In this document: in pieces, positions 44,673-55,380 of the stretch
How positions within the stretch are numbered: position 1 is the first letter of the stretch
How the letters are laid out: each line of letters starts with the position of its first letter
Source: Leptodontidium sp. MPI-SDFR-AT-0119
Taxonomy: Eukaryota > Ascomycota > Leotiomycetes > Helotiales > Leptodontidiaceae
Assembly: GCA_020726505.1 (NCBI GenBank)
Contig: JAHLEZ010000044.1
Coordinates: 295,636 to 359,635 of the forward strand
DNA: 64,000 nucleotides
Direction of reading: 5' to 3'
The notes under the pieces: generated by a model
Seen by the model: the letters and a program-made list of their open reading frames with translations, nothing else
What the model was told of the DNA's origin: nothing
The model's database searches: none
Position numbers and translations under genes: made by a program

Positions 44673-46283
44673 ATGTCGAACAACGGAAACATCGACTACG
44701 GCTACGGCAACCCTGGGATGAGTGGGTTCGGCAACATTGCAATGCCCCCTGGCTCTATTTTGACAGGAGCAACTCCTCCGTTTGGACCTGGAATCACTGC
44801 TGGGCCAAGCATTGACACCTCTACACTCTCTGAGGACACCACTTCTCAAACCTCGGAGACTTCTCAGAAGAGGAATAAGGGAAAGAAAGAAAAGCAAGGG
44901 ACTAGTGGCTCTGATTCTGCCAATCTTACAGGGCCACACCAATACTCCGGCCCTACCTTTACTATGGACGACTTGAAGAACCTAAAAATCCATCTCAGTC
45001 AGCCTATGCCTATCGCCGGAACCCTGAATGCCCCTATCTTCAATGGAATCGATGTCAGCAACTACTTCCGGATTCTCGATCGATACTTTACAGCTTATAT
45101 GGTCACCAGTGATCAAGTCAAGAAAGAATGGATTGCTGAGTACGCTACTCAAGCTCATGCATGGACCATTCGGAAGCTTTCAGGCTTCAAAGAGGGGAGC
45201 TATGCTAGCTTCAAGGATACTGTAATTCAGGAGTACCAGCGCGATGATACGGAGCGCCGCCTACATACCAATGGTTACCTTGACCGACTTGAGTATGACT
45301 TCAAGACTCTTGCAGGGGACGGCGAGCCTACTCCCGAACAGTGCCGCGACTTCCTCCGGGCATTTAGAGAGGTTGCTGTCAACTGTATCAACCGTGGCAA
45401 CCTCACTGACAAGCAAGCCTCTGTGAGATTCATCTTCTCTCTTCCTCAGAATCTACGAACCAAAGCTGTACGGGCTGCTTCCAAGAATGGTGGAACCCTG
45501 AACATCGATAACATGAACCCATTTGGAAAGGTCTACTCTGCTGTAGAGGCCCACCTCAACTCCGAGAGGGAGCTAAGCGCTATTGCTGAAGAGCAAGGCA
45601 TCACCGACCGAGCATGGGGCAACACTAACAGCACTAACCTGTTCGCTGAGCGCTTTGTACCTCAGCCAACGACCTATGCTATTCCGCCTCGTGGCAGTGG
45701 ACCAGCACCCCGGCACCAGTCTGACTTTGCCAACTACAGGGACAACTCCGCACGGGACGAGATTTCCAGAGCACTAAAGCAACAAGACGAGGAGCTGTTT
45801 GCACCTAATTTCCTCCCTACCTTGGAGAAAGTTGCTAGGAACCCAAGCAGGGTCAACACAAGAGATTTGGACTTCATCACTGAAGGATTGGAACACATAA
45901 GGATTCTCGGAGCAGTGGTTCAAAGAGCCTCTAATGCCAACTTCACCGCTGAGGTCAACATGTTTATGTTCTTTGAAGAGGCCCAAGAGCAAGCTGCCGT
46001 CGACTACGGTGCAGCAAATTCGAGTTCCTTGGGGTACAACAAGCGTGCCAGGGATGATCATGGTTGCCGCTGGTGCATGAATCAACACCAGCCAGGCATG
46101 AGACCCCAGGAGTATCATGGCTACATGAACCAATGCTATGACTATAAGAAATGGATCGGTCTTGGTATCATCCATGAAGCCGACGACACCAACTACATTG
46201 CATCGGCCCATGGCAGGAGGGAAAGAAGTCATACCCCGTCCAGTTTCCCTCGGACGGAAGGTCTAGAAGACATTACATCTTGA
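44673..46283 (+). CDS. gag: Gag of the gypsy element (536 aa), intact
   Basis: Structural capsid/nucleocapsid protein. It has a Gly/Pro-rich N-terminus (MSNNGNIDYGYGNPGMSGFG), a Lys-rich linker and a capsid-like helical domain (PIFNGIDVSNYFRILDRYFT, KKEWIAEYATQAHAWTIRKL). A C-terminal Cys/His segment follows (CRWCMNQHQPGM...EYHGYMNQC), a C-x2-C arrangement with a later His and Cys rather than a classical C-x2-C-x4-H-x4-C knuckle. It ends at TGA 46281-46283. The next ORF overlaps its end in the -1 frame for about 105 nt. A formal X-XXY-YYZ heptamer TTTCCCT lies at 46244-46250, but C-rich slippery sites are usually weak. Confidence 0.85.
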   Translation: MSNNGNIDYGYGNPGMSGFGNIAMPPGSILTGATPPFGPGITAGPSIDTSTLSEDTTSQTSETSQKRNKGKKEKQGTSGSDSANLTGPHQYSGPTFTMDDLKNLKIHLSQPMPIAGTLNAPIFNGIDVSNYFRILDRYFTAYMVTSDQVKKEWIAEYATQAHAWTIRKLSGFKEGSYASFKDTVIQEYQRDDTERRLHTNGYLDRLEYDFKTLAGDGEPTPEQCRDFLRAFREVAVNCINRGNLTDKQASVRFIFSLPQNLRTKAVRAASKNGGTLNIDNMNPFGKVYSAVEAHLNSERELSAIAEEQGITDRAWGNTNSTNLFAERFVPQPTTYAIPPRGSGPAPRHQSDFANYRDNSARDEISRALKQQDEELFAPNFLPTLEKVARNPSRVNTRDLDFITEGLEHIRILGAVVQRASNANFTAEVNMFMFFEEAQEQAAVDYGAANSSSLGYNKRARDDHGCRWCMNQHQPGMRPQEYHGYMNQCYDYKKWIGLGIIHEADDTNYIASAHGRRERSHTPSSFPRTEGLEDITS

Positions 46284-48184
46284 CGCGGGTCTTAAACACC
46301 CCGTACGACCCTAACCCTGAGCGTCGAGCCAAAGCAGTTGAAGAGCTTCTTGAAGCAAGGAAAGAAGCTGCGCTTGCTAGGGAGAAGGGAGATAAGGGGA
46401 CACAATCTCCGACCGTTCCTGCTATGGGTTGTATTGAGCTCATCGAAGAACCTACGGGGGACCTCAACTCGGATATCATTGGTCAATGGGACTGCACCGA
46501 ATACCAATCAGTACAGATCCAAAATTTGCTGGCGTATGGCACTGATGGTACTGATTCTGAAGCTATGGTAGCTCCGGTCGAGACCAGGCAGCGAAAGGGA
46601 GCACTTAGACAAGAGCCGTACAAGACTTCGGACAAGCTCCAAGAGAAGATCAAGTCTCAATCCACCTATGGCAAACCAAAGGCACCCCGCGATGTTGAAG
46701 AACTAGTCAAGTTCGCTGATGCTATGGACGTCGACAGCCCAGCGGAGACTAGAATAACACCGCAACAGATTCTAGCCCGCAATAAGTCCAAAGTCTCTGA
46801 CCTGAGCACGAAAACGACATCTACCACGACACCGAAAACATCTTCCAAAACATCACTTGCTAGTGGCACAACAAGAAAGAGAGCTTCGAAGTCTGAGGCA
46901 CCAGTAACACCATCGGCTATCCCCAGACCTGTATCCCGTACAGCGTCATCCCGAAGTCCTCGCGTGCAAGAGGCGTTGACTCGGAATGGTTACAGGCTTG
47001 ACAACATCTTGGACAAATTGCTCGCACAGAAGGAGCTTCCCGGAAACCTCACGCTAGGAGAAATCATGGTCCTTATAGACCCGCCTAGAGTATCTCGTCT
47101 CTCCACTGGAACGATTGACCGACGTATGCAAAAGGAATCAATCGCTGATATTAGTACCTTGGAGTTCGAAGAACCAGAGTTGACAACTGGGGAAGATATT
47201 ATTGTGTGTCAAAAACCACTTCACGGCACTCCATATACTCTTCCGAACCTCTATGCCACTGATGTTTCTGTGACTGCGAACTATGGACGACGACTTGAGG
47301 AAATCAAACGGGAAGGCCTCAAGCTAAAGTATGAGCATTGGGAAGAGCGCATTACAACCCACAGCTCTATCCCAAGAAATCTACTAGCGGCAAAGTTCAG
47401 AACACAACAAAGACGCTGGCGACTTCAATTGTTCGCACAACAAGAAGCTCTCATTGACAACTCAGTACTATGGCTTGTAGTCAGCGCTATCCCGGTCTTT
47501 GGTCCGATCCTCATGGTGTTACTTGGAACTATGATGCTACTTGGCAAGTGCATCTTTGGGAACCTTCCGACGAAACGCACTCGCGCTCAAGAACCACTAT
47601 ATGCTGAAGTAGCCTTACTAGGGACAACAGCTGACACAGGAAACTCATACTTCTCGCCAGCACCAAAGGTTGTTGTCACTATGCCTGGCCGAACCAAGGT
47701 CACCGATGTTAGAGCTACCCTTGACACAGGAGCTGAAGTTAGTTGCATGACACTTGAAGCAGCTACTCTCTTGGAGCTCCCTATTACTGGAAGTCAGACT
47801 ATGGCCCTGAAAACAATCACCGGAGTCAAGTCCCGATTTGTTGGTTTTGCTGACAATGTTACGGTTGCCATAGGCAACTGCGTTGTCAACAACAGATTCT
47901 ATATCATGGACGCCCCTGGCATGAAGGTCATTCTAGGCTTTCCATTCTTCCGCAAAGCCAGAGTATCGTTCCGCTATCCCAGAGACTATGATGGAGGCAT
48001 TGTGCTGGCTCAGTTTTGGGATCAGCGATCAAGAGACGTCACTACGGTCAAAACCAACGATGCTACGGAGGATGCCAAGGACGCTGAAGCTCTTCGGGAA
48101 GAAAACGGGATAGGCATGATCTTTTCAGAACAAACGGACTCTGAAGATGGCTACGAAGAAGAAGACTTCTCGGGAAAAGAGTAA
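46178..48184 (+). CDS. Protease-containing ORF of the gypsy element, -1 frame to gag
   Basis: Open from 46178 in the -1 frame relative to gag and ending at TAA 48182-48184, with no obvious ATG near the start; probably made by -1 frameshifting. It has an acidic/Ser-Thr-rich first half (TTSTTTPKTSSKTSL) and a hydrophobic stretch of about 30 residues at 47462-47560 (LWLVVSAIPVFGPILMVLLG, then TMMLLG), predicted membrane-spanning. A retropepsin follows (RATLDTGAEVSCM, about 47720-47760; then VILGFPFF). The tail is acidic. The slippery heptamer GGGAAAA at 48172-48178 leads into the next ORF. Confidence 0.8.
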   Translation, partial: SRRHQLHCIGPWQEGKKSYPVQFPSDGRSRRHYILTRVLNTPYDPNPERRAKAVEELLEARKEAALAREKGDKGTQSPTVPAMGCIELIEEPTGDLNSDIIGQWDCTEYQSVQIQNLLAYGTDGTDSEAMVAPVETRQRKGALRQEPYKTSDKLQEKIKSQSTYGKPKAPRDVEELVKFADAMDVDSPAETRITPQQILARNKSKVSDLSTKTTSTTTPKTSSKTSLASGTTRKRASKSEAPVTPSAIPRPVSRTASSRSPRVQEALTRNGYRLDNILDKLLAQKELPGNLTLGEIMVLIDPPRVSRLSTGTIDRRMQKESIADISTLEFEEPELTTGEDIIVCQKPLHGTPYTLPNLYATDVSVTANYGRRLEEIKREGLKLKYEHWEERITTHSSIPRNLLAAKFRTQQRRWRLQLFAQQEALIDNSVLWLVVSAIPVFGPILMVLLGTMMLLGKCIFGNLPTKRTRAQEPLYAEVALLGTTADTGNSYFSPAPKVVVTMPGRTKVTDVRATLDTGAEVSCMTLEAATLLELPITGSQTMALKTITGVKSRFVGFADNVTVAIGNCVVNNRFYIMDAPGMKVILGFPFFRKARVSFRYPRDYDGGIVLAQFWDQRSRDVTTVKTNDATEDAKDAEALREENGIGMIFSEQTDSEDGYEEEDFSGKE

Positions 48185-48230
48185 CTGACTGCATATCGAG
48201 CGCTGCTGTCGGTGCCTTGGAATGCTCGAT
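48172..48230 (+). promoter_or_regulatory. Candidate -1 programmed frameshift signal (pro to pol)
   Basis: GGGAAAA at 48172-48178 is in the X-XXY-YYZ register of the protease frame (codons TCG GGA AAA GAG TAA). It lies one codon before the stop. Sixteen nucleotides downstream, ATCGAGC (48195-48201) and GCTCGAT (48224-48230) can form a 7-bp stem. Slipping by -1 leads into pol, which is open from 48145. The spacing is longer than the usual 5-9 nt. Confidence 0.6.
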
Positions 48231-48281
48231 CAACCCCTCACAACATAACCCTCAACTACTAAAGCTTGGGGGCAAGCTTTA

Positions 48282-48296
48282 TGAAGGGGGGGACGA
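48282..48296 (+). promoter_or_regulatory. Central polypurine-tract-like motif
   Basis: TGAAGGGGGGGACGA lies in pol coding sequence (YEGGDEA) and matches the internal copy at 52216-52230 exactly; it differs from the 3' tract near 55365 only at its last base. Central tracts prime a second plus strand in some retroelements. Confidence 0.5.
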
Positions 48297-50796
48297 AGCG
48301 GTGCTGAGCGATGATAATGAAGGCGATACTATTCTCATCGAGTACTTAGAAAGAGAGTTTTGCGTCCCGAAATCAGTACTCAATGATTTTCAGCAAGAGG
48401 CAATCTCAGACACATTCCCGGAGGAGAAGTCAACTGCGGAACCATTCTTTCCTGGAGCTTTCAGAGCTGGTTCTTTGACTGAAGCCACGCCTACCTTCGA
48501 ATGGACGAAGAACTATGACGATCTCCCGATCAAGAACCCCTTTCGGAGCACTCAGAACACCACTGCTCGGATCAACACTATGTACAAATCGAAAGCCAAG
48601 AAAGTCCAGCCAGTTGACGAAGCCGACCCTATAGGCGACCCCCCGGGAGGGAGAGATGATTGGTATGAGAGATCAAAAGACAGAGGGACTAAGCAAGAAC
48701 AGTTGGGGAAATATCAAGATTTGTTACTACCACGCTTTACTAGCATACCCCGCAACTCCCGACTTACGCCGGAGAGACTAGCCAAACTTGACGTCGGGAA
48801 GCTGTTACAACCTGAAGAGAGAGCTCTCTTCGATGAAATGATGATTAACAGAGAAGGAGCCATAGCGTTCGACTGGCCCGAATGTGGTAGATTCCATGAA
48901 GATGTCTCTCCCCCAGTCGTCATCAAGACTATTGAGCACAATGCTGGCAAGCCCCTAACTTTCCGTTGCCACGAGCTTTGGTCCCGGAAGTCACGAAGAT
49001 GGTGCAAGAGCGTCTCGATAAGGGTGTTCTTGAGCTTTCCGAAGGCCCATACCGAAATGCTTGGTTTTTGGTGAAAAAGAAGGAATCTGGAAAATACAGA
49101 CTCATTAACTCAGCCACCATGCTAAATGCCGTCACACGAAGGGATGCCAATCTTCCACCTTCAGTAGATGAGTTCTCCGAAGAATTCGCCGGTTGCCACG
49201 TCGCTAGCCTCGTTGACCTGTACTCCGGCTATGATCAACAAACTCTCCACAAGTCCAGCCGAGACATGACTGCCTTCTATGTTCCGAACGTAGGCCTAGT
49301 CAGGAACACAACTCTCCCCCAGGGTGCTACAAACTCTGTTGCTCAGTTTGTTAGAACGATTACTCGCATACTGAAGCCACTGATTCCTAGCGTGTCTATG
49401 CCATTCTTGGATGATGTAGGAGTTAAGGGACCATACACAGACTACAACCAAGAAGAAGCTCGTCCCGGAATCCGAAGATTTATCTTAGAGCACATTCAGA
49501 ACCTCGACAAGACGCTGGAACGTTTGGAGAGAGCAGGCGCTACCATTGGACCGAAGTCTCAGTTTTGTCTAGACGGTATGGACATTGTGGGATACGCCTG
49601 CAACTCTGAGGGGAGAGAACCTTCGGCAAGACACTTGGTTAAGATCAAGAACTGGAACCCACCAGGCAACCTGACAGAAGTCAAGGCATTCCTAGGCCTT
49701 GTTGTTTACTTCCGAATTTGGATCAAAAACTTCCGACTAATCGCTGAGCCATTGTACGCACTGTCTAGAAAAGGAGTCAAATTCTTCTGGGACCCAGAGA
49801 TTCACGACAAAGCAATGCAAACTTTAAAAGATGCGTTGTGCTCATTCCCGGTTCTATGTCGGATTGATTACAGCGAGGGTGCTGGAGAGATAGTTGTCGG
49901 TGTCGACTCAAGTGGCACAGGTTGGGGAGGTTTCCTCGGCCAAAGAGACCCTCTAACGAACAAGATACGACCTGCGAGGTACGAGAGTGGTTTTTGGAGC
50001 AAGACCGAAGCCAAGTATGATGCCACCAAGCGAGAGTGCAAAGGCATGCTTTACATTTTGAAGAAGCTCAAGATCTGGCTCGTTGGCGTGCACTTTGTTA
50101 TTGAAACAGACGCCAACACCCTAGTTGCTCAACTAAATGGAGCCGCCCACGATCATCCTAGCGCCTTGCTTACTAGATGGCTTGCTTGGATACGCCTGTT
50201 TGATTTCGAAGTTCGGCATGTCAAAGGCTCAACACACGTCGTTGCCGATCAGCTCTCTAGGAGGCCAAGGCATGCTGACGACACGCCGGAAGAGAGTGAT
50301 GTGGACGAGGATTGGATACTTTCCGAGTTGGGAGCCTATGAGATCTGCCCTGTGGAAGCATCTAACGCCGAAGAACCCACCAATTCAGAATCCGAAGAAG
50401 CAACAACGGACCCTGAACTACGCAAACGAAACGACATCTTGCTAGACATGAAAGCAAAAGTGCAACACCTAAGAGACGAAGGGGAACTCAGCTCCTCCGA
50501 TGGTTCAAGCTCTGACGGAGAAGGGCTACCTGTCTTAACCAACAAATACAGCGAAGGATACCAGCAAATTGCCCGATACCTGACGACACTCAAGACTCCC
50601 AAAGATATGACTAGAAAGCAGTTCCGTGTTTTTAAACGAGAAGCCTTGAACTACGGTGTGCACAGTCGCCGGATTTGGAGGCTCCCTGCAAAAGGTTCTG
50701 CTGTCAAGCTTGTTGTTGACACTGATAAGGAGAAGGAAATCATACTTCGGAGCTGCCACAACAATTCTGGTCACAAAGGGAGAGAAAGCACCTACC

Positions 50797-52038
50797 ACCC
50801 GCATCGCCACGCGGTACTTTTGGAAGGGACTGTTTACTGACTGTATGGAATACGTCCGAACATGCAAGAATTGTCAACTCCGATCAGCAAAGCGTCTTGA
50901 GGAGCCTCTTTACCCTACAGCATCAAATGGACTCATGGAAAAGTGGGCATTGGATGTTACCTACATGCCACCACACAGGGGAAAAGGCTACCTTGTTGTT
51001 GCAAGAGACGACATGAGTGGATGGGCTGAAGCTAGAGCTCTCCCTACTAGAGAGGCCAAACACATCGCTGCTTTCATCTGGGAAGATATCATTTGCCGTC
51101 ATGGGTTGTTTTGGAGACTTGTTGTGGATGGAGGAACTGAGAATATGGGGGAAGTGCTGGAACTACTCAACAAAATGGAGGTCGAGCGAATCAAGATCTC
51201 GGCATATAACGCCAGAGCCAATGGAATGATCGAACGAGGCCATGGACCTATCAAGAATGCCTTGTCAAAAATGGAAGGACGTTGGACTGATAACCTTTCC
51301 GCAGTGTTGTTTGCTGACAGAACTACTGTGCATGGTCCAACTGGTTACACACCATTCTACATGGTGTACGGCAGGGAGGCGATCTTACCTATCGAGACAA
51401 GAAACCCAACATGGAGAACGTTGTTCACTGAGGAGGTTCGTGACCGATCGAAGTTACTACAGCTTAGGGCTACACAGTTTCAGATGAGACAGGAACACAT
51501 CGATGAGGCTATCTTCAGGAAGACTCGGCGTCGTCAAGAAGGCAAGGAAGCCTTTGATCTCAAACACGACATACGGAAGAGACCATTTAAAAAGAAAGAC
51601 TTAGTCCTTCGCTGGGACTCAGTACGAGAGAATGACATGTCCTCAAACCGAGCACTCGACTTCAGGTGGCTAGGTCCCTACGAGATCGCTGAAACCTACA
51701 CCGATAAAGGTTATTACAGACTTAAGGAACTCGGCGATGATGGCTCCTGGCTACGACAAACCTTCGCCGGCAATAAGCTCAAGCTCTTCCACAAGAGGAA
51801 CAACTTCATTTACAACGATAGTGATAAAGTGGGAGAGGCCTCTAGTGAAGACGACAACCTGACCTCTCTGAACCTTGAACCAGACATTGATTTGCAACAC
51901 CTCAACGACCCCGAATTCTTAGAGAACCCTACGATTCCGACGATACAGCGTGTTAGGGACGATGGGATAGTGATCAGAGTCCCCGAATTATCAGCACAGC
52001 AGCGCAGTGAGTACCGAGTAGTGTCTGACTCGGAATAA
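50797..52038 (+). CDS. Pol, integrase part
   Basis: Continues pol after the frame break. The zinc-binding module ends with the CKNC motif in YVRTCKNCQ. The DDE core has ALDVTYMPP, VVDGGTENMG and ANGMIERGHG supplying Asp, Asp and Glu. A C-terminal GPY-like segment is present (FRWLGPYEIAETYTDKGYYR), typical of Ty3-type integrases. No chromodomain was recognised. The acidic tail ends at TAA 52036-52038. The frame is open upstream into the RNase H-distal region, but natural translation should come from the frame of the preceding ORF. Confidence 0.85.
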   Translation, partial: TRIATRYFWKGLFTDCMEYVRTCKNCQLRSAKRLEEPLYPTASNGLMEKWALDVTYMPPHRGKGYLVVARDDMSGWAEARALPTREAKHIAAFIWEDIICRHGLFWRLVVDGGTENMGEVLELLNKMEVERIKISAYNARANGMIERGHGPIKNALSKMEGRWTDNLSAVLFADRTTVHGPTGYTPFYMVYGREAILPIETRNPTWRTLFTEEVRDRSKLLQLRATQFQMRQEHIDEAIFRKTRRRQEGKEAFDLKHDIRKRPFKKKDLVLRWDSVRENDMSSNRALDFRWLGPYEIAETYTDKGYYRLKELGDDGSWLRQTFAGNKLKLFHKRNNFIYNDSDKVGEASSEDDNLTSLNLEPDIDLQHLNDPEFLENPTIPTIQRVRDDGIVIRVPELSAQQRSEYRVVSDSE

Positions 52039-52210
52039 ACATGCACGCTCCACACGCTAGCGTCGCCGACAACATTTCTTCAGCTAAATAAACCTGGCCC
52101 CGATAACTGTCACTCACTTCCACGAGCAACCGTCGCGACACGAAACTTAAAGCTAACACTTCGGTATTGAGGCTTTGGTGTTGAGGAGCTGGTACGAGGA
52201 CGCACCCCCA

Positions 52211-52229
52211 GTCTTTGAAGGGGGGGACG
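52211..52229 (+). promoter_or_regulatory. Internal polypurine-tract copy
   Basis: GTCTTTGAAGGGGGGGACG here is identical to the tract preceding the 3' LTR. It lies about 175 nt after the pol stop codon. The two copies define a direct repeat about 3.15 kb apart, and CGAGGACG also occurs just upstream of both. Confidence 0.8.
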
Positions 52230-55200
52230 ACATGCTGCCGCACATTAAAATCATCAAAATGATCGCCAAACCGACTTCGTACTGCCAAGAACCACGATTC
52301 AGGACACCTCAGCACTACAACAAACACGAAGAAGAGCCTATGTAGCCCTGAGCAAGTCAGAGAGAACATTGGCCCCGCGCTACAAGAACACCTATCTCTC
52401 GGAGCAAAACTCAACAAGAAACCAGCGCCCTCATAGACTACCTGCCGCATGCGAACATACAACAGGTTTAGAACGAGACTGCCATCATCAAGCCAGCGAT
52501 ATTCTAGGCGGCAAAAAGTAACTTCGTTTGAATGGGCCAGTTGTCGGGCTCGATCCGCAGGACTAGATTCCAAAACGGCAGGTTGAACCTGTGGCCTAGG
52601 CCAGAAATTCGAGTCCAACGTGCTAGACACCCCGAAGAATACAGACGCAACATACCCAGGCGCCAACTCTCGGCAATTGATAAAAAGAGAGGAAACAACG
52701 GAGCAAGTCCATTGTTCCCAGGGACAAAGCCAACACCCACAGAGCCATCAACCCAATGTAGCGCACAGCGATCTATGAAGGACAACACCAAGAGCACCAT
52801 CGACAAACTAGCCTTGAACCGGTAAGCAGATCACACGATCTATGTAAGGCAGGCAGAAGTCTAGGAAATCTCCCAGCGAAGAGCCAACAACACGCTCGGA
52901 ATCAGAGCCGTGCTCTCTGAAACCTTAAGTCAACAACCACAATATAGCCAACACCAACCCCACCCCACGTGCTAGAGATCTGAGCATGCCATCGGCCGAC
53001 GACCCCTAGCTGGTGAACCTTTCAGGGATCGAGTGTTAGTCGACTACCCCCAATCAGCTCTGCCCAAAGTCTCTCGCCTGCTAGGTCAGGGCCCCTTCTG
53101 CATATACGTCGATACCTCCCAGTCCCTTCCCGTCGGAAAGTCTGAAAGAATAAGGACTTCTCTTGCCGTTCACCAGTGCTAGTAGACAAGAGGTAGCATA
53201 CTTCGCACTCAGAGTGCTAGCAGGAGACTGCAAGTTATGGACAACTTTCAAATATGGTACAATGGCTCTGTGACCATGACAAGCCTGCAAGCAGGAGTGC
53301 CGCCATTCCAGGCTCGCATCAACATCGCTAAAGCAATGAAGACTCCATACCCTCGACCTCCAGCCAGGTTCAGCAATGAGTACTAGCAACCAATCAAGGC
53401 TAAGGGGGCGACCCTAGGTGTTCTCATGGATGTTTCGTCACCGCCTACTGCATCATTCCGAGAGGTGTCGTTAGGTAGAACGGACAGGGACAAAGCCAAC
53501 AACCCACAGAGCAACCGGTCAGGAGTCAAGTCTAGCTTCGACCTCAAGATCAACAACAAGTTCTTCAACCCCCATTAAAGAACTGAAGTAATCAAGAGAC
53601 CTCAACCATGACCGAACCACCATTCCGAGAAGATCTCTAGCCAACGGGACCCCACAGCATGCCATCCCATGCTTAGCTACTGCCAGCTCAACAGTGCTTG
53701 AGTTGACTAAACTCTTTTGCCCCCAGAAAGCTCAGCTGTTTCAAAGACCCTCTGTTAGCTTCAACAATAGGAGGTGACTTACCTTCATGGAGAGAAGGGG
53801 CCATTTCCACCACACCAAGAACCAAGAACCTATTGTAGCCTCCCAACCCTGCTCGACGCATTACGACCGTTAGTTTGCCCACTCCTCCCGGCTTTCTGCC
53901 ATAAACCTTCGAAGTTGGCGGATCCAGCCTCCACCCCATCCAACCAACCAATTGATGAGAGACTGGCGGAATGATGCCACCTATCTTCAGCAGTGTGACT
54001 TGCGCAGGTGCAACAAGAGCGTATCTGTGGAGGGACCCGAAAGCTACTCAGTGACCCATTACCAAGGGAAGATCAGTACGGCGCGACACGCACGTTCTTA
54101 GCCCAAGGGGTGGAGTTTGATGCGGGTAGTCGCACGAGGTGGCCTTGATTCCCATTGGTTTACGAACCTGAAGAAGACAGATGGCATCGTTTCCTTGACC
54201 TATAGAGAGAATGTAAGCACCGGCGCTGCGAAGAGGTTGGACAGTTTGATACTCAGCTGGATGACGTCAAGGTGAAGTCCTGGAGTTCACTTTGGTTATT
54301 TCTCAAAACACGAGTTGAGGACTGAAGACAGTGGTCGCACTGCGATTGGTGTGGGAAAGGTGTTGGCATAATCTGTGAATAGCCAGTCAAGTACAAGAGA
54401 AGAGATGGGAGCATAACTCACGAAGTTGAGACGCGTTGAGGCCTCCATGGTGTTGACCTTTGGTGTTGAAGCTGAGAGCGCTTGGGCTGAGATGGAGCGA
54501 ACCGATTTTGATGGCACCGCCAAGGTGGCTGACTACGAAGGACTCTTCTTGAAGGTCTATGACGAGTTAGCAGAGCTCAGATGGTGGTGTGGAAGGTCAA
54601 CCTACCGCGTTGAGGTGACTTGACTTCATGCTGAAGTTGTTGTTTGGAGATCGAAGTACGGAAAGCTGAGGAGAGACTACGCACAGGTCAACGCAGGTGT
54701 TGTGAAGGGAAGTTGTCGGCTGGCAAGAAGAAAAGCAAGGAAGGAAAAGCTCTCTGCTACGTCACCTCTACGGCTAGACAACAGCGAAGTTGAAGGTGTT
54801 GAGCTCCAATGGCGCGCTGAAGTTGATGGTGAAGGCCAAGGTTGTTGCCCTGAAGGTACTGAATGGCGAAGAATTGGCGGCAGAGGGACCTTTGAGGATA
54901 CCTGGAGTCATGGTAGCTGAAGTTATCGTTGAGTGGAAGAAGATCTTGCCTTGGTAGTGTAGGAAAAGTAATGGTGAAGTCGATCTTGACATGAGCTTGG
55001 CGGGGAAGTTTGCTTTCTTTGGAGGTGTTACAACGAGAGAAGGTGTAGGAGGTGTTGTTTGATTGATGGAAAGAAGGAGGAAAGAGATCGAGACGCGTTG
55101 AGGTGCTTTATGGAGAGAATGGTGTTGAGGAGAGATTGTTGTATTTGGGGAGTTGAAGTTGGAAGGTTGGTGGGGGAGAGCCAGCCTTATGTAGGGGGGC

Positions 55201-55359
55201 AGGAAGGTGCTAAGCGAGACGATTGTTTGCTTCAAAGGTGACAGGTCAAGTATCACGGGACTTTGCATGCACTGGCTGCATAGCATCCTGCTGACGATTT
55301 GAGACGCTCTGATTGGTTGTTTACTTCTTTTTGATATATATTGCTCGAGGACGAGCAGA

Positions 55360-55378
55360 GTCTTTGAAGGGGGGGACG
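55360..55378 (+). promoter_or_regulatory. 3' polypurine tract
   Basis: GTCTTTGAAGGGGGGGACG ends 2 nt before the 3' LTR, the expected position for plus-strand priming. Confidence 0.85.
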
Positions 55379-55380
55379 CA

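Larger units (their letters stand above)
48145..50840 (+). pseudogene. Pol ORF, reverse transcriptase/RNase H part, with a 1-nt frame break
   Basis: Open in the -1 frame relative to the protease ORF from 48145. The first section (GGKLYEGGDEAVLSDDNEGD, PPVVIKTIEHNAGKPLTFR) leads to the RT. A 1-nt loss at about 48964-48967 moves the frame, after which LPRALVPEVTKMVQERLDKG and RNAWFLVKKKESGKYRLI follow. Core motifs are LVDLYSGYDQ, TLPQGATNS and the catalytic MPFLDDVGV. RNase H (VVGVDSSGTGWGGF, then FVIETDAN and HVVADQLSRR) ends near 50270. An integrase zinc-finger start lies at 50745-50800 (CHNNSGHKGRESTYH). A 1-nt insertion at about 50796-50800 breaks the frame to integrase. Homopolymer indels may be real or assembly errors. 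Confidence 0.8.
52039..55380. other. 3.3-kb non-coding region between pol and the 3' LTR
   Basis: No envelope, chromodomain or other domain was recognised. From about 54,200 the plus strand is rich in GTTGAAG/GGTGTTGA words. Short frames occur on both strands (52532-52825, 54426-54623 plus; 51974-52666 minus), and one minus-strand Ser/Thr/Pro-rich frame of 232 codons (54774-55472) starts within the 3' LTR. None has support. The region is delimited by the two identical polypurine-tract copies. Confidence 0.6.

Noticed and set aside
52211..55380. Envelope gene in the gypsy element
   Set aside because: No signal peptide, membrane segment or furin-like site was found in any frame of the 3' region.
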